Assembly (NCBI RefSeq): GCF_027812955.1
Contig: NZ_JAPYZV010000003.1
Span: 310,001 to 374,000, forward strand
Origin: Pedococcus sp. 5OH_020
GTDB lineage: Bacteria > Actinomycetota > Actinomycetes > Actinomycetales > Dermatophilaceae
Reading direction: 5' to 3'
Length of the DNA: 64,000 nt
Under the pieces are notes generated by a model. That model saw only the letters and a list, made by a program, of their open reading frames with translations. It searched no databases and had not been told where the DNA came from. Numbering within the stretch: position 1 is the stretch's first letter; each line of letters begins with the position of its first letter. This document shows, piece after piece, positions 15,027 to 23,789 of this stretch. Made by a program: the position numbers and the translations under genes.

Positions 15027-15602
15027 TTTGGCCTCGCCCTCGGCACGGTCTGGGCCGGCCACGGCGACGCTCTCTACGCGCCGTTGAGGGATCCGCACTG
15101 GCGCTGCGCCGGATCGAACGACACCGTCCACGTCTGCATGCTCGCGGGCAACACGGCCCAGCTCCAGCGGTGGCAGTCCGGGCTCACGGAGCTCACCTCG
15201 GCGCTCGAGAAGCTCGGGATGGCACCCGTCAGGTCGTACCGCCAGCCGGTCCCGGGGCTCGCGTCCACAGGGACCGAGGCTGGCGTGCTGCAGTTCGACC
15301 CGGGGCTGGTCAACGTGGCTCCTCCGAGCCTCGCGAGCCTGGCTGCCACGGTCGCGCGGCCATCGGACTGCGCGCAGTTCACCGGGTCCCAGCCTCCGGC
15401 CCGAGCCCTGGACGCAGAGCACTGGCTCGCGGAGTACCTCGGCTCGATCGCCAAGCCGGGTGTCTTCGCGACGGGAGACACGGAGGTTCGGGCGTGGGCT
15501 GCCACGGCTGACCGCGCAGAGCAGCGACGCTGGGCGGTGGCCGCCTACGACGCTCTGCGTACCTGCAGCCTGGAGAACCTCGAGCCGCCGGCCCATGGCT
15601 AG
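15027..15602 (+). pseudogene. Downstream half of the TAG-interrupted permease
   Basis: Directly after the TAG the same frame reads FGLALGTVWAGHGDALYAPL, which looks like the second half of a membrane helix, then a soluble domain of about 150 residues with cysteines (HWRCAG, HVCMLAGN, SDCAQF, RTCSLEN) that could be extracytoplasmic. There is no ATG or GTG with a ribosome binding site near its beginning; the first usable codons are a TTG at 15084 and an ATG at 15138. This favours a broken gene, TAG readthrough or a base error over a separate gene. The next gene overlaps its end by 8 bases. Confidence 0.6.
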
Positions 15603-16161
15603 GCCCGTCTGGCTGTTCCTCCGCGCCAGGAACGCGGGGTGGGCCTGGGCGCTGACAGCCGTGGCGGCGCTCACGACCCTGGGCGTCGACCGCGCGTTGG
15701 AGACCCCGTTGACGGGCGAGGTCGTGGACCTCCGCGAGGTCTGGCCGGCGCTGTCAGTGGCGCCGGCCGTGTTGGTGCTACGGTCTCGCGCCGCACCGTG
15801 GGAGGCGCGAGCCCCACGTCCACTAGCCCTGGCTCACGCCGTCGTGCTGCTCACGACTACTGGCCTCGGGGCCGGAGCCGTGGTGTTCCTCCAGCCACGC
15901 GTCGCTCCTTCCCTGCTGGCGACGTCGCTCCTGCTCCAGGGCTGCTCCGTCCTGGCGCTCTCCGTCCTGGGCGACTGGGCGTGGCTGCTGGTTGCCGGGC
16001 TGGCGTCACTCACCGTGCTGAGGAGCTCCGCCGTTCAGGCGCTGTTCCTCTCGTCCCCCCACGGCGACCGGACCATAGGGATGCTCGCGATGGGGCTGGC
16101 CCTCTATCTGTTCGGAACGGCCCTTGCCGCCCATGGGGCTCGGCCGATCGGCGACTCGTGA
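15595..16161 (+). CDS. Hydrophobic membrane protein of the ABC block
   Basis: A 188-residue protein with about five membrane segments (AWALTAVAALTTLGV, LAHAVVLLTTTGLGAGAVVF, LLQGCSVLALSVLG, LLVAGLASLTVL, LAMGLALYLFGTALA). I recognise no family. The ATG at 15595 overlaps the preceding frame, so it is translated as part of the same operon and is probably a second membrane subunit of the ABC system. It is the last gene of the accessory block before the rplJ promoter. Confidence 0.65.
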   Translation: MARPVWLFLRARNAGWAWALTAVAALTTLGVDRALETPLTGEVVDLREVWPALSVAPAVLVLRSRAAPWEARAPRPLALAHAVVLLTTTGLGAGAVVFLQPRVAPSLLATSLLLQGCSVLALSVLGDWAWLLVAGLASLTVLRSSAVQALFLSSPHGDRTIGMLAMGLALYLFGTALAAHGARPIGDS

Positions 16162-16203
16162 CGGCTGGAAGGCCTCGGCGGCACGGACCTCGCCGGCACG
16201 GAT

Positions 16204-16233
16204 TTGGCCGTGACGCCCCACGAGCCGTAGTCT
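16204..16233 (+). promoter_or_regulatory. Candidate promoter of rplJ-rplL
   Basis: TTGGCC (16204-16209) and TAGTCT (16228-16233) are 18 bp apart and lie just upstream of the L10 leader. Initiation near 16240 would include the whole leader. Confidence 0.5.
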
Positions 16234-16261
16234 TGTGCGCGACCAAAGACCGCTCGGTTGT

Positions 16262-16396
16262 CCAGCGCCCGTGACCCACGGGCCAGTGACCGAAGGTCCC
16301 ACCTGAGGTGGGCGCCAGCGCAGGCCGTGACAACCGCATACCGATCCTTCGGTATGCCGTGAGCCCCGCGCCCTGCGCCGGGGCTTTCTTCATGTG
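16262..16396 (+). promoter_or_regulatory. Ribosomal protein L10 leader with attenuator hairpin
   Basis: The region before rplJ has the layout of the conserved L10 leader RNA. It contains several short hairpins (for example CCCACCTGAGGTGGG, and GCATACCG with CGGTATGC) followed by AGCCCCG/CGGGGCT at 16362-16385 and TTTCTT, a terminator-like stem. In this family L10(L12)4 binding favours termination and so balances stalk protein synthesis. The family is known; this instance is assigned by position and pattern. Confidence 0.75.
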
Positions 16397-16439
16397 GGCG
16401 ATGACCCGGACGGTCGACACCACACGGAAGGGAGGCCCC

Positions 16440-17093
16440 ATGGCCAAGGCTGAGAAGGCTGCAGCCATCGCCGAGCTGTCGGACAAGTTCCGCACCTCCG
16501 GCGCGGCTGTGCTGACCGAGTACCGCGGGCTCTCGGTGAAGCAGATCACCACCCTGCGCAACTCGCTGCGCGGGAACGCCACCTTCGCCGTCGTGAAGAA
16601 CACGCTGACCGAGCTTGCCGCGAAGGAGGCCGGAGTCACGGCCTTCGACGGCCAGCTCGTCGGGCCCTCCGCCATCGCCTTCGTCGATGGGGACCCGGTC
16701 GAGGCCGCCAAGGGCCTGCGTGACTTCGCCAAGGCGAACCCTCTTCTGGTGATCAAGGGCGGCGTCCTCGACGGCAAGCCCCTCACCACCGAGGACATCA
16801 CCAAGCTCGCGGACCTCGAGTCCCGCGAGGTTCTCCTGGCCAAGCTGGCCGGCGCTCTTCAGGCGTCGCTCAGCCAGGCCGTCTACCTCTTCGCCGCACC
16901 GCTCTCGCAGACCGCCCGGGTCGTCGAGGCGCTGCGGGCCAAGGTCGAGGCCGAGGGTGGTCCGGTAGCGGCGGAGGGCTCCGAGTCCTCCACCGAGACC
17001 GAGACGGCACCGGCTCCGGCCGAAGAGGACGCCGCAGCCCCGGCTGCCGCGGCGACCACCGAAGACGTCGCCGAGGGTGGCGACGAGAGCTGA
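16440..17093 (+). CDS. rplJ: 50S ribosomal protein L10
   Basis: A 217-residue protein starting [18 protein letters not shown], with [15 protein letters not shown] and the KNTL segment of the rRNA-binding domain. The helix binding L7/L12 dimers follows. The last 45 residues are an Ala/Glu-rich acidic tail beyond the usual L10 end. L10 anchors the L7/L12 stalk at the GTPase centre. ATG at 16440 follows GGGAGG and is chosen over upstream in-frame codons that lie in the leader. Confidence 0.96.
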   Translation: MAKAEKAAAIAELSDKFRTSGAAVLTEYRGLSVKQITTLRNSLRGNATFAVVKNTLTELAAKEAGVTAFDGQLVGPSAIAFVDGDPVEAAKGLRDFAKANPLLVIKGGVLDGKPLTTEDITKLADLESREVLLAKLAGALQASLSQAVYLFAAPLSQTARVVEALRAKVEAEGGPVAAEGSESSTETETAPAPAEEDAAAPAAAATTEDVAEGGDES

Positions 17094-17186
17094 CCCGGCT
17101 CGGGGGTGACCCCGCGCCGAGCCTGGCTCGCACACCAAACCGCCACTCTTGGCATACGAAGCAACAGAACAGAAAGGACGCCCATC

Positions 17187-17576
17187 ATGGCGAAGCTCTC
17201 CACCGACGAGCTCCTTGAGGCCTTCAAGGAAATGACCCTCATCGAGCTCTCTGAGTTCGTGAAGCAGTTCGAGGACACCTTCAACGTCACCGCTGCCGCT
17301 CCCGTGGCGGTTGCCGCGGCCGGCGCCCCGGCGGGTGGCGGCGAGGCCGCTGCCGAGGAGGAGCAGGACGAGTTCGACGTCGTCCTCGAGTCCGCCGGCG
17401 AGAAGAAGATCCAGGTCATCAAGGAGGTCCGTTCGCTGACCTCCCTCGGCCTGAAGGAGGCCAAGGACCTCGTGGACGGTGCCCCCAAGGCCGTCCTGGA
17501 GAAGGTCGACAAGGCTGCCGCGGAGAAGGCCAAGGAGGCCCTCGAGGGCGCCGGGGCCACCGTCACCCTCAAGTGA
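17187..17576 (+). CDS. rplL: 50S ribosomal protein L7/L12
   Basis: A 129-residue stalk protein. The N-terminal dimerisation region is [20 protein letters not shown], then an Ala/Gly-rich hinge, then the C-terminal domain with [20 protein letters not shown] and [15 protein letters not shown]. It recruits translational GTPases. ATG behind AGAAAGGA, 93 bp after rplJ. A strong terminator follows. Confidence 0.97.
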   Translation: MAKLSTDELLEAFKEMTLIELSEFVKQFEDTFNVTAAAPVAVAAAGAPAGGGEAAAEEEQDEFDVVLESAGEKKIQVIKEVRSLTSLGLKEAKDLVDGAPKAVLEKVDKAAAEKAKEALEGAGATVTLK

Positions 17577-17622
17577 CCTGAGCTTCCCGGGCCCCGTCCG
17601 GGAAGCACCGAAGCACTCCGCG

Positions 17623-17661
17623 AAGGCGGGGCGGACGCACCAGGGTCCGCCCCGCCTTTCG
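17623..17661 (+). terminator. Intrinsic terminator after rplL
   Basis: A perfect 14-bp stem (AAGGCGGGGCGGAC with GTCCGCCCCGCCTT) and an 8-base loop, followed by TCGTCGT. A smaller hairpin (GCTTCCCGG/CCGGGAAGC) precedes it at 17582-17606. Together they close the rplJ-rplL unit. The following 200 bp to the mce operon contain a single GCCGACTTCCTATGCGG segment resembling one arm of the inverted repeat at 37108, and no clear promoter. Confidence 0.85.
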
Positions 17662-17870
17662 TCGTCCCTACTTCCCCGACTTCGTCTGTGGTGAGCCGCG
17701 AGCCGCACGCCTCAGCCTCACCCTGCCGACTTCCTATGCGGCGACCCGGGTCTGCGATGCCCGGCCGTACACAGCCGTAACCTCCGGGACCCCGCCTCGT
17801 TGAGCCAGGCGAACCGGGGCCGGCACCACGAGGACGTGGGCATGCCCGTCGAGCAATGACGAGGTGGGTA

Positions 17871-18845
17871 ATGGGCGTCGAGATCAGGGTCGAGGGCCTG
17901 ACCAAGCGTTTCGGGTCGCAGCAGATCTGGAACGACGTGACGCTGACCCTGCCCGCTGGCGAGATCTCCGTCATGCTGGGCCCTTCGGGGACCGGTAAGT
18001 CAGTCTTCCTCAAGACTCTCGTCGGTCTCCTGAAGCCGGACGCCGGCTCCATCTGGATCCAGGACCGTGACCTGACCCGGCTTCGCGAGCACGACCTGTA
18101 CGAGGTCCGGAAGCTCTTCGGCGTCCTCTTCCAGGACGGCGCGCTGTTCGGGTCCATGAACCTCTACGACAACGTGGCCTTCCCGCTGCGCGAACACACC
18201 AAGAAGTCCGAGTCGCAGGTCCGCGACATCGTCATGGAGAAGATGGAGCTGGTCGGGCTTCAGGGGGCAGAGCTGAAGCTTCCCGGCGAGATCTCCGGCG
18301 GCATGCGCAAGCGCGCCGGCCTGGCCCGCGCGCTCGTGCTCGACCCGCAGATCCTGCTGATCGACGAGCCGGACTCGGGTCTGGACCCCGTGCGGACCGC
18401 GTTCATCAACCAGCTGTTCATCGACCTGAACGCCCAGATCGAGGCGACCTTCCTCATCGTCACGCACGACATCAACACCGCCCGCACGGTGCCGGACAAC
18501 ATCGGCATGCTGTACCACCGCCATCTCGCCATGTTCGGCCCCCGGGAGATGCTGCTGTCCTCCGAGGAGCCGGTCGTGCGCCAGTTCCTCAACGCGCAGC
18601 GGATCGGGCCCATCGGGATGTCCGAGGAGAAGGACGCGGACGAGCTCGCTGCCGAGTCCGGCCAGGAGCTGCCCCCGCTGCCCCCCATCCCCCTCCAGCT
18701 CGGCACCAGCGACGGCCGGGCCCGCAACACCGCTCGGCCGGCGGGGCAGTGGTGCCGGGACAACGGCGTCACGCCGCCGCCTGGGTCCTTCCTGTCAGGA
18801 AACGCCGGCGTGCCGGGGGTCAGCCAGGTCGAGGAGAGGGTCTAG
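17871..18845 (+). CDS. mkl: Mce-system ABC ATPase (Mkl/MlaF type)
   Basis: A 324-residue ATPase: Walker A GPSGTGKS at 37-44, Q-loop VLFQDGALF, signature ISGGMRKRAGLARA, Walker B ILLIDEPDSGLDPVR and switch His in IVTHD. The ISGGMRKR signature and DEPDSGLDP Walker B are typical of Mkl and MlaF, which energise Mce lipid importers. An extra C-terminal tail of about 85 residues is Pro-rich. ATG at 17871 has GAGGTGGG just upstream; an in-frame ATG at 17856 would add five residues. Its TAG abuts the next ATG, so it heads an operon with the permeases and MceA-F. Confidence 0.93.
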   Translation: MGVEIRVEGLTKRFGSQQIWNDVTLTLPAGEISVMLGPSGTGKSVFLKTLVGLLKPDAGSIWIQDRDLTRLREHDLYEVRKLFGVLFQDGALFGSMNLYDNVAFPLREHTKKSESQVRDIVMEKMELVGLQGAELKLPGEISGGMRKRAGLARALVLDPQILLIDEPDSGLDPVRTAFINQLFIDLNAQIEATFLIVTHDINTARTVPDNIGMLYHRHLAMFGPREMLLSSEEPVVRQFLNAQRIGPIGMSEEKDADELAAESGQELPPLPPIPLQLGTSDGRARNTARPAGQWCRDNGVTPPPGSFLSGNAGVPGVSQVEERV

Positions 18846-19616
18846 ATGAGCAACCCCGCCCTCGGAGCGCTGCGTCAGAGCGGCTCCCTCTTCGCCCTGG
18901 TCCTCGACACCGTGCGGGCCCTGCCGCGGCGTCCTTTCCAGACCAAGGAGTTCATCCAGCAGTGCTGGTTCATCGCCTCCGTCACGATCGTGCCCACCGC
19001 ACTGGTGTCCATCCCCTTCGGGGCCGTGATCGCCCTCCAGCTCGGCACGCTGACCCGGCAGCTCGGCGCCCAGTCCTTCACCGGGGCGGCCAGTGTCCTG
19101 GCCGTCATCCGTGAGGCCTCACCCATCGTCACGGCGCTGCTCATCGCCGGAGCGGGCGGCTCGGCCATCTGCGCCGACCTGGGCTCCCGCAAGATCCGCG
19201 AGGAGATCGACGCCATGGAGGTGCTCGGCATCAGCCCCATCCAGCGCCTGGTGGTGCCCCGCGTCCTCGCCGCGATGCTGGTGGCGCTGCTGCTCAACGG
19301 GCTCGTCTCGGTCGTCGGCGTGGCAGGTGGCTACTTCTTCAACGTCATCATCCAGGGCGGCACACCGGGCGCCTACATCGCCTCGTTCACGGCACTGGCC
19401 CAGCTCGCGGACCTGTGGACCAGCGAGATCAAGGCAGTCATCTTCGGGTTCATCGCCGCGGTCGTGGCGTCGTACAAGGGCCTGACCGCCGGCGGCGGTC
19501 CCAAGGGTGTCGGAGACGCCGTGAACCAGAGCGTGGTGATCACGTTCATGTTCCTGTTCGTCGTCAACTTCGTCGCCAGCGCCATCTACTTCCAAGTCGT
19601 CCCCCAGAAGATCTGA
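18846..19616 (+). CDS. yrbEA: Mce-system permease YrbEA (MlaE family)
   Basis: A 256-residue membrane protein with five to six helices and the MlaE family pattern: GAVIALQLGTLTRQLGAQS, then REASPIVTALLIAGAGGSAICADLGSRK, IREEIDAMEVLGISP and LVVPRVLA. The EIDAMEVLG coupling-type motif contacts the ATPase. Two different YrbE subunits form the channel core in actinobacterial Mce complexes. It begins right after the mkl stop. Confidence 0.93.
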   Translation: MSNPALGALRQSGSLFALVLDTVRALPRRPFQTKEFIQQCWFIASVTIVPTALVSIPFGAVIALQLGTLTRQLGAQSFTGAASVLAVIREASPIVTALLIAGAGGSAICADLGSRKIREEIDAMEVLGISPIQRLVVPRVLAAMLVALLLNGLVSVVGVAGGYFFNVIIQGGTPGAYIASFTALAQLADLWTSEIKAVIFGFIAAVVASYKGLTAGGGPKGVGDAVNQSVVITFMFLFVVNFVASAIYFQVVPQKI

Positions 19617-19628
19617 AGGCATGAACCG

Positions 19629-20456
19629 ATGAGCAGGGTCCTCGATCTCGCCGGCCGCCCCGTCGAGGCGCTCGACAGCCTCGGCGAGCAGATGCGGTTC
19701 TACGTGCGCTCCCTGGCTTGGAGCCCCCGGACGGTCCGCCGGTACAAGAAGGAGGTCCTGCGGCTGCTGGCCGAGGTCTCGCTCGGTTCCGGGGCGCTGT
19801 CCGTCATCGCCGGGACGGTAGGGGTCATCGCCTTCCTCGCGTTCTTCACCGGCAGCCAGGTGGGGCTCCAGGGCTACTCCTCCCTCAACCAGCTGGGCAC
19901 TGGCGCGTTCACGGGCTTCGTCTCGGCCTACCTGAACACCCGGGAGATCGCCCCCCTGGTGGCCGGTCTGGCGCTCGCCGCCACGGTGGGCTGCGGGTTC
20001 ACCGCGCAGCTCGGCGCGATGCGCATCTCGGAGGAGGTCGACGCGCTCGAGGTGATGGGAGTGCCGTCGCTGCCGTTCCTCGTGACGACCCGGATGATCG
20101 CGGGGTTCGTCGCCGTCGTGCCGTTGTACGTCCTGGGTCTGCTGTCCTCGTACGCCGCGACGCGGTTCATCGTCACCGACTACTTCGGCCAGTCCAAGGG
20201 CACCTACGACCACTACTTCCACCTCTTCCTGCCGCCCGTCGACGTGCTGTTCTCCTTCCTCAAGGTGATGGTGTTCGCCGTGGTGATCATCCTCATCCAC
20301 TGCTACTACGGGTACAACGCCTCGGGTGGCCCTGCGGGCGTAGGCGTCGCCGTCGGCAAGGCCGTCCGCACGTCGATCGTGGCGATCAACATCGTCGACT
20401 TCTTCTTCTCGCTGGCGGTGTGGGGCGCCACCACGACCGTGCGGATCGCGGGCTGA
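19629..20456 (+). CDS. yrbEB: Mce-system permease YrbEB (MlaE family)
   Basis: A 275-residue paralogue of the preceding permease. It has GSQVGLQGYSSLNQLGTGAF, GLALAATVGCGFTAQLGAMR and ISEEVDALEVMGVPSLPFLV, the same coupling motif. Cytoplasmic-membrane subunit that pairs with YrbEA. It starts 12 bp after the preceding stop, and mceA begins 2 bp after its own stop. Confidence 0.93.
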   Translation: MSRVLDLAGRPVEALDSLGEQMRFYVRSLAWSPRTVRRYKKEVLRLLAEVSLGSGALSVIAGTVGVIAFLAFFTGSQVGLQGYSSLNQLGTGAFTGFVSAYLNTREIAPLVAGLALAATVGCGFTAQLGAMRISEEVDALEVMGVPSLPFLVTTRMIAGFVAVVPLYVLGLLSSYAATRFIVTDYFGQSKGTYDHYFHLFLPPVDVLFSFLKVMVFAVVIILIHCYYGYNASGGPAGVGVAVGKAVRTSIVAINIVDFFFSLAVWGATTTVRIAG

Positions 20457-20458
20457 CG

Positions 20459-21778
20459 ATGGCCGCCTCCGCGTCAGGAGTGATGTCACGCCTGGGGAAC
20501 CGTGCCTACGGCGTGGGCTTCCTCGCGGTCGTGGCCGTGCTGCTGGGGCTGTCCGTCGCCTCCTTCCAGAAGCGCTTCACCCCGGTGGTCATGGTGAACC
20601 TCATGACCGACCGGATCGGGTCGCAGCTGCAGACGTCCTCCGACGTGAAGCTGCGCGGCCTCATCGTGGGGGAGGTCCGCACCATCGACGTGACCCCGCG
20701 CGGCGCCCGGCTTGGACTGGCCCTCAAGCCCGATCTGGTCGACCTGATCCCCGCCGACGTGTCGGCCCGGCTCCTGCCGAAGACCCTGTTCGGGGAGCGG
20801 TTCGTCGACCTCGTGGCACCGGACGCCGGACGGACGACGCGGCATCTGAAGGCGGGAGACACGATCACCCAGGACCGCACCGCAGTGGCGATCGAGCTGG
20901 AGAAGGTGTTCGACGACCTGCTTCCCCTGCTGCGGACGGTGCGTCCGGAGAAGCTGTCCGCGACCCTGAACGCGCTGGCGTCGGCGCTGGAGGGGCGCGG
21001 CACCCGGCTCGGCCAGAACCTCGTGCTCGTGGACCGGTACTTCGCCGCCCTGAACCCGAGGATGCCGGTGATCCAGGCGGACATCTCCGGCCTGGCGGAC
21101 CTCGCCTCGACGTATGCGGTGGCGGCCCCGGACCTGGTCCGTGCCGCGACGGCGCTGGTCACCACCAACACCACGATCGTGCAGAAGCAGAACCAGCTGG
21201 CGGGCTTCCTGGCCGGCACCGCCGGTTTCGCCAACACGACGACCGACTTCCTCGACGCCAACGGGGACCGGATCATCCGGGTGGGGCAGGTGCAGCGGCC
21301 TTCGGTGGAGCTCTTCGCCCGGTACGCGCCCGAGTACCCGTGCCTGGCGGCAGCGCTCACGAACTGGCTCCCCAGGATCGACGAGGCGTGGCGGGACGGC
21401 GTGTTCCACATCACCGTCGAGACCACGCCCCAGCGCCCCGGCTACCACCCCGGTGAAGAGCCGCGGTGGGGCGAAACGCGAGGCCCGAGCTGCCAGGGCT
21501 TACCGGGCAGCTACGGAAGCCAGGCGCACCCCCACAAGGGGCCGCACTTCCGCGACGGGACCGGCGGCGCCGCGCCCGGGGCGGGCAGCGCCCTCCCCGG
21601 CATGTTCAGCGGACGGGCGGCGCTCGGCATACCGGACGCGGACTCCGGTCTCGCCGGCACCGAGCAGGAGCAGGCCGTGGTCGCCGCCCTCCTGTCGCCC
21701 GGGCACCCCAGCGCCTCGGCGATCACGACGCTCCTGGCCGGCCCCATCCTTCGCGGAACGGTGGTGAACCAGCAGTGA
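20459..21778 (+). CDS. mceA: Mce family protein MceA
   Basis: A 439-residue protein with one N-terminal membrane anchor (about residues 15-35), an MCE/MlaD domain at roughly 40-120 (VKLRGLIVGEVRTIDV, LLPKTLFGERFVDLV), then a long helical region to about residue 300. The C-terminal 110 residues are Gly/Pro-rich and probably disordered. Mce proteins assemble as hexamers that carry lipids or sterols across the envelope. First of six mce genes. Its stop overlaps the GTG of mceB. Confidence 0.9.
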   Translation: MAASASGVMSRLGNRAYGVGFLAVVAVLLGLSVASFQKRFTPVVMVNLMTDRIGSQLQTSSDVKLRGLIVGEVRTIDVTPRGARLGLALKPDLVDLIPADVSARLLPKTLFGERFVDLVAPDAGRTTRHLKAGDTITQDRTAVAIELEKVFDDLLPLLRTVRPEKLSATLNALASALEGRGTRLGQNLVLVDRYFAALNPRMPVIQADISGLADLASTYAVAAPDLVRAATALVTTNTTIVQKQNQLAGFLAGTAGFANTTTDFLDANGDRIIRVGQVQRPSVELFARYAPEYPCLAAALTNWLPRIDEAWRDGVFHITVETTPQRPGYHPGEEPRWGETRGPSCQGLPGSYGSQAHPHKGPHFRDGTGGAAPGAGSALPGMFSGRAALGIPDADSGLAGTEQEQAVVAALLSPGHPSASAITTLLAGPILRGTVVNQQ

Positions 21779-22821
21779 GCACACGGTCCAGCCTCGTCAA
21801 GTTCATGGTCTTCGTCGCAGCGACCCTGCTGGCCACCGGCACACTGGCCGCCACCATCGCCAACCTGCAGTTCGGCGACAAGGCGACCTACAAGGCCGTC
21901 TTTCGGGACGCCACCGGACTGGCCGACGGCCAGGAGGTGCGGATCGCGGGCGTCCGGGTCGGCGAGGTCAGGTCCATCACCGTGGCGCGCGACCGGGTCC
22001 ACGCACTCGTGGAGCTGGACGTGCTGAAGACCAGCGTCCTCACCGAGGGCACCAAGGCGACCATCAAGTACCGCAACCTCGTCGGCGAGCGCTACGTCGC
22101 CCTGACGCAGGAGGTCGGTGCCGCCAGGCCCCTGAAGGACGGAGCAACCATCGGCCTGGACCACACCCAGTCGGCCCTCGACCTGACGGTCCTGTTCAAC
22201 GGCTTCAAACCGCTCTTCGCCGCGCTGTCTCCGAAGGACGTCAACGAGCTCTCCGCAAACCTCATCAGCGTCCTGCAGGGCGAAGGCGGCAACATCGGCT
22301 CGCTGCTGGCCAAGACGGCCTCGCTGACGTCCACTCTCGCGGACCGCGATGCGGTGATCGGCCGCACCATCGCGAACCTCAATGCTGTGCTGGGCACGGT
22401 GGACGCGCATGACGCGGCGCTCAAGCAGCTGATCGACCAGCTGCAGCGCTTCGTCTCGGGACTCGCGGCCGACCGCAGGACCATCGGCGCCTCCCTGGAC
22501 AACATCAACTCCCTGACCGCCCAGACGGCGGACCTGCTGGCCGTGACCCGTCCGTCGATCAAGGCGGACATCGCGAACCTGCGGTCGCTGAGCGGCAACC
22601 TGAACAAGCCGTCCAACACGGCGACCTTCGAGAAGTTCCTCTCGACGTCACCGGCAAAGATCGCCCAGATCACCCGGACAGCCACCTACGGGTCGTGGTT
22701 CAACTTCTACCTGTGCGACTTCGGCGGCACGGTCGTGGTCCCGGCGCCAGTCAAGGGGGCGCCCGCCGTGGAGATCCCGCTGAAGAAGCCCGGTGGCCTG
22801 TCCGCAGCGAGGTGCTCGTGA
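21775..22821 (+). CDS. mceB: Mce family protein MceB
   Basis: A 348-residue Mce protein starting at a GTG that overlaps the mceA stop (GTGA). N-terminal anchor (FMVFVAATLLATGTLAATIA), MCE domain with GQEVRIAGVRVGEVRSITV and YRNLVGERYVAL, then helices rich in DR/LNAVL heptads. It ends in a short segment with paired cysteines (YLCDF and RCS) as in other MceB proteins. Envelope lipid uptake complex subunit. Confidence 0.9.
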   Translation: MSTRSSLVKFMVFVAATLLATGTLAATIANLQFGDKATYKAVFRDATGLADGQEVRIAGVRVGEVRSITVARDRVHALVELDVLKTSVLTEGTKATIKYRNLVGERYVALTQEVGAARPLKDGATIGLDHTQSALDLTVLFNGFKPLFAALSPKDVNELSANLISVLQGEGGNIGSLLAKTASLTSTLADRDAVIGRTIANLNAVLGTVDAHDAALKQLIDQLQRFVSGLAADRRTIGASLDNINSLTAQTADLLAVTRPSIKADIANLRSLSGNLNKPSNTATFEKFLSTSPAKIAQITRTATYGSWFNFYLCDFGGTVVVPAPVKGAPAVEIPLKKPGGLSAARCS

Positions 22822-23789
22822 GCATCCCGTTCCGCGAGAGCAACCCCGTCCCCATCGGCGCTGCCGGTCTGGCGGTCATCGGGCTGGTGCTGGTCCTGGC
22901 GTTCAACATCCAGAGCATCCCGTTCATCGGTGGCGGCCAGCAGTACAGCGCGGCCTTCAGCGAGGCCGGTGGGCTGCTCAAGGGCGACGACGTGCGGATC
23001 GCCGGGGTCAAGGTGGGAAAGGTTCGCGGGGTCGACCTCGCGGGTGACCACGTGGTGGTCGACTTCGTCGTGACGGAGAAGGCTGCGTTCGGCCGGCAGA
23101 CCGGCGCCTCGGTGCGGATGAAGACCCTGCTGGGACAGAAGTACCTGGCCCTGGAGCCAGGCGGCAGTGGCCGGCTCGTCGAGGGCTCCCAGATCCCGGT
23201 CGAGCGGACTGTCTCCTCGTACGACATCGTCAACGCCTTCACCGACCTGGCAACCACCTCGGAGCAGATCGACACCGACCAGCTGGCGAAGTCGCTCACG
23301 ACCCTCGCCACGGAGTTCCGGGACAGCCCGGCAGACGTGCGAGCAGCCCTCGAGGGGCTGGGGCGGTTGTCCCGGACGATCGCCTCGCGCGACGACGAGC
23401 TGAGGAGGCTTCTCGCGTCCGCCAACCGGGTCTCCGGCACGGTGGCCGAGCGGAACAAGGCCGTCGAGTCGATCATCAAGGACGCCGACCTCCTGATGGC
23501 CGAGCTGGACGCGCGCCGGGAGGCGATCCACACGCTGTTCACCAACACTTCGGCGATGGCGGAGCAGATCACCGGTCTCGTGCGCGACAACCGGGCGCAG
23601 CTCAAACCGGCGCTGGACCAGCTCACCAAGGTCCTGGCGGTGCTTCAGCAGCACGAGAAGGACCTGAACGACACGATCGCAGCGATGGCGCCCTTCACCC
23701 AGCTCTTCTCCAACGTGCTGGGCAACGGCCGGTGGTTCGACACCTACATCGAGAACCTCACCACGCCCGTCGAGCTGGGAGGCAAGTGA
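22818..23789 (+). CDS. mceC: Mce family protein MceC
   Basis: A 323-residue Mce protein. N-terminal anchor AAGLAVIGLVLVLAFNI, MCE domain with GDDVRIAGVKVGKVRGVDL and MKTLLGQKYLALEPGG, helical tail ending TTPVELGGK. GTG at 22818 overlaps the mceB stop by 4 bases; an in-frame GTG at 22812 is an alternative. Its stop shares one base with the mceD ATG. Confidence 0.9.
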   Translation: MSIPFRESNPVPIGAAGLAVIGLVLVLAFNIQSIPFIGGGQQYSAAFSEAGGLLKGDDVRIAGVKVGKVRGVDLAGDHVVVDFVVTEKAAFGRQTGASVRMKTLLGQKYLALEPGGSGRLVEGSQIPVERTVSSYDIVNAFTDLATTSEQIDTDQLAKSLTTLATEFRDSPADVRAALEGLGRLSRTIASRDDELRRLLASANRVSGTVAERNKAVESIIKDADLLMAELDARREAIHTLFTNTSAMAEQITGLVRDNRAQLKPALDQLTKVLAVLQQHEKDLNDTIAAMAPFTQLFSNVLGNGRWFDTYIENLTTPVELGGK

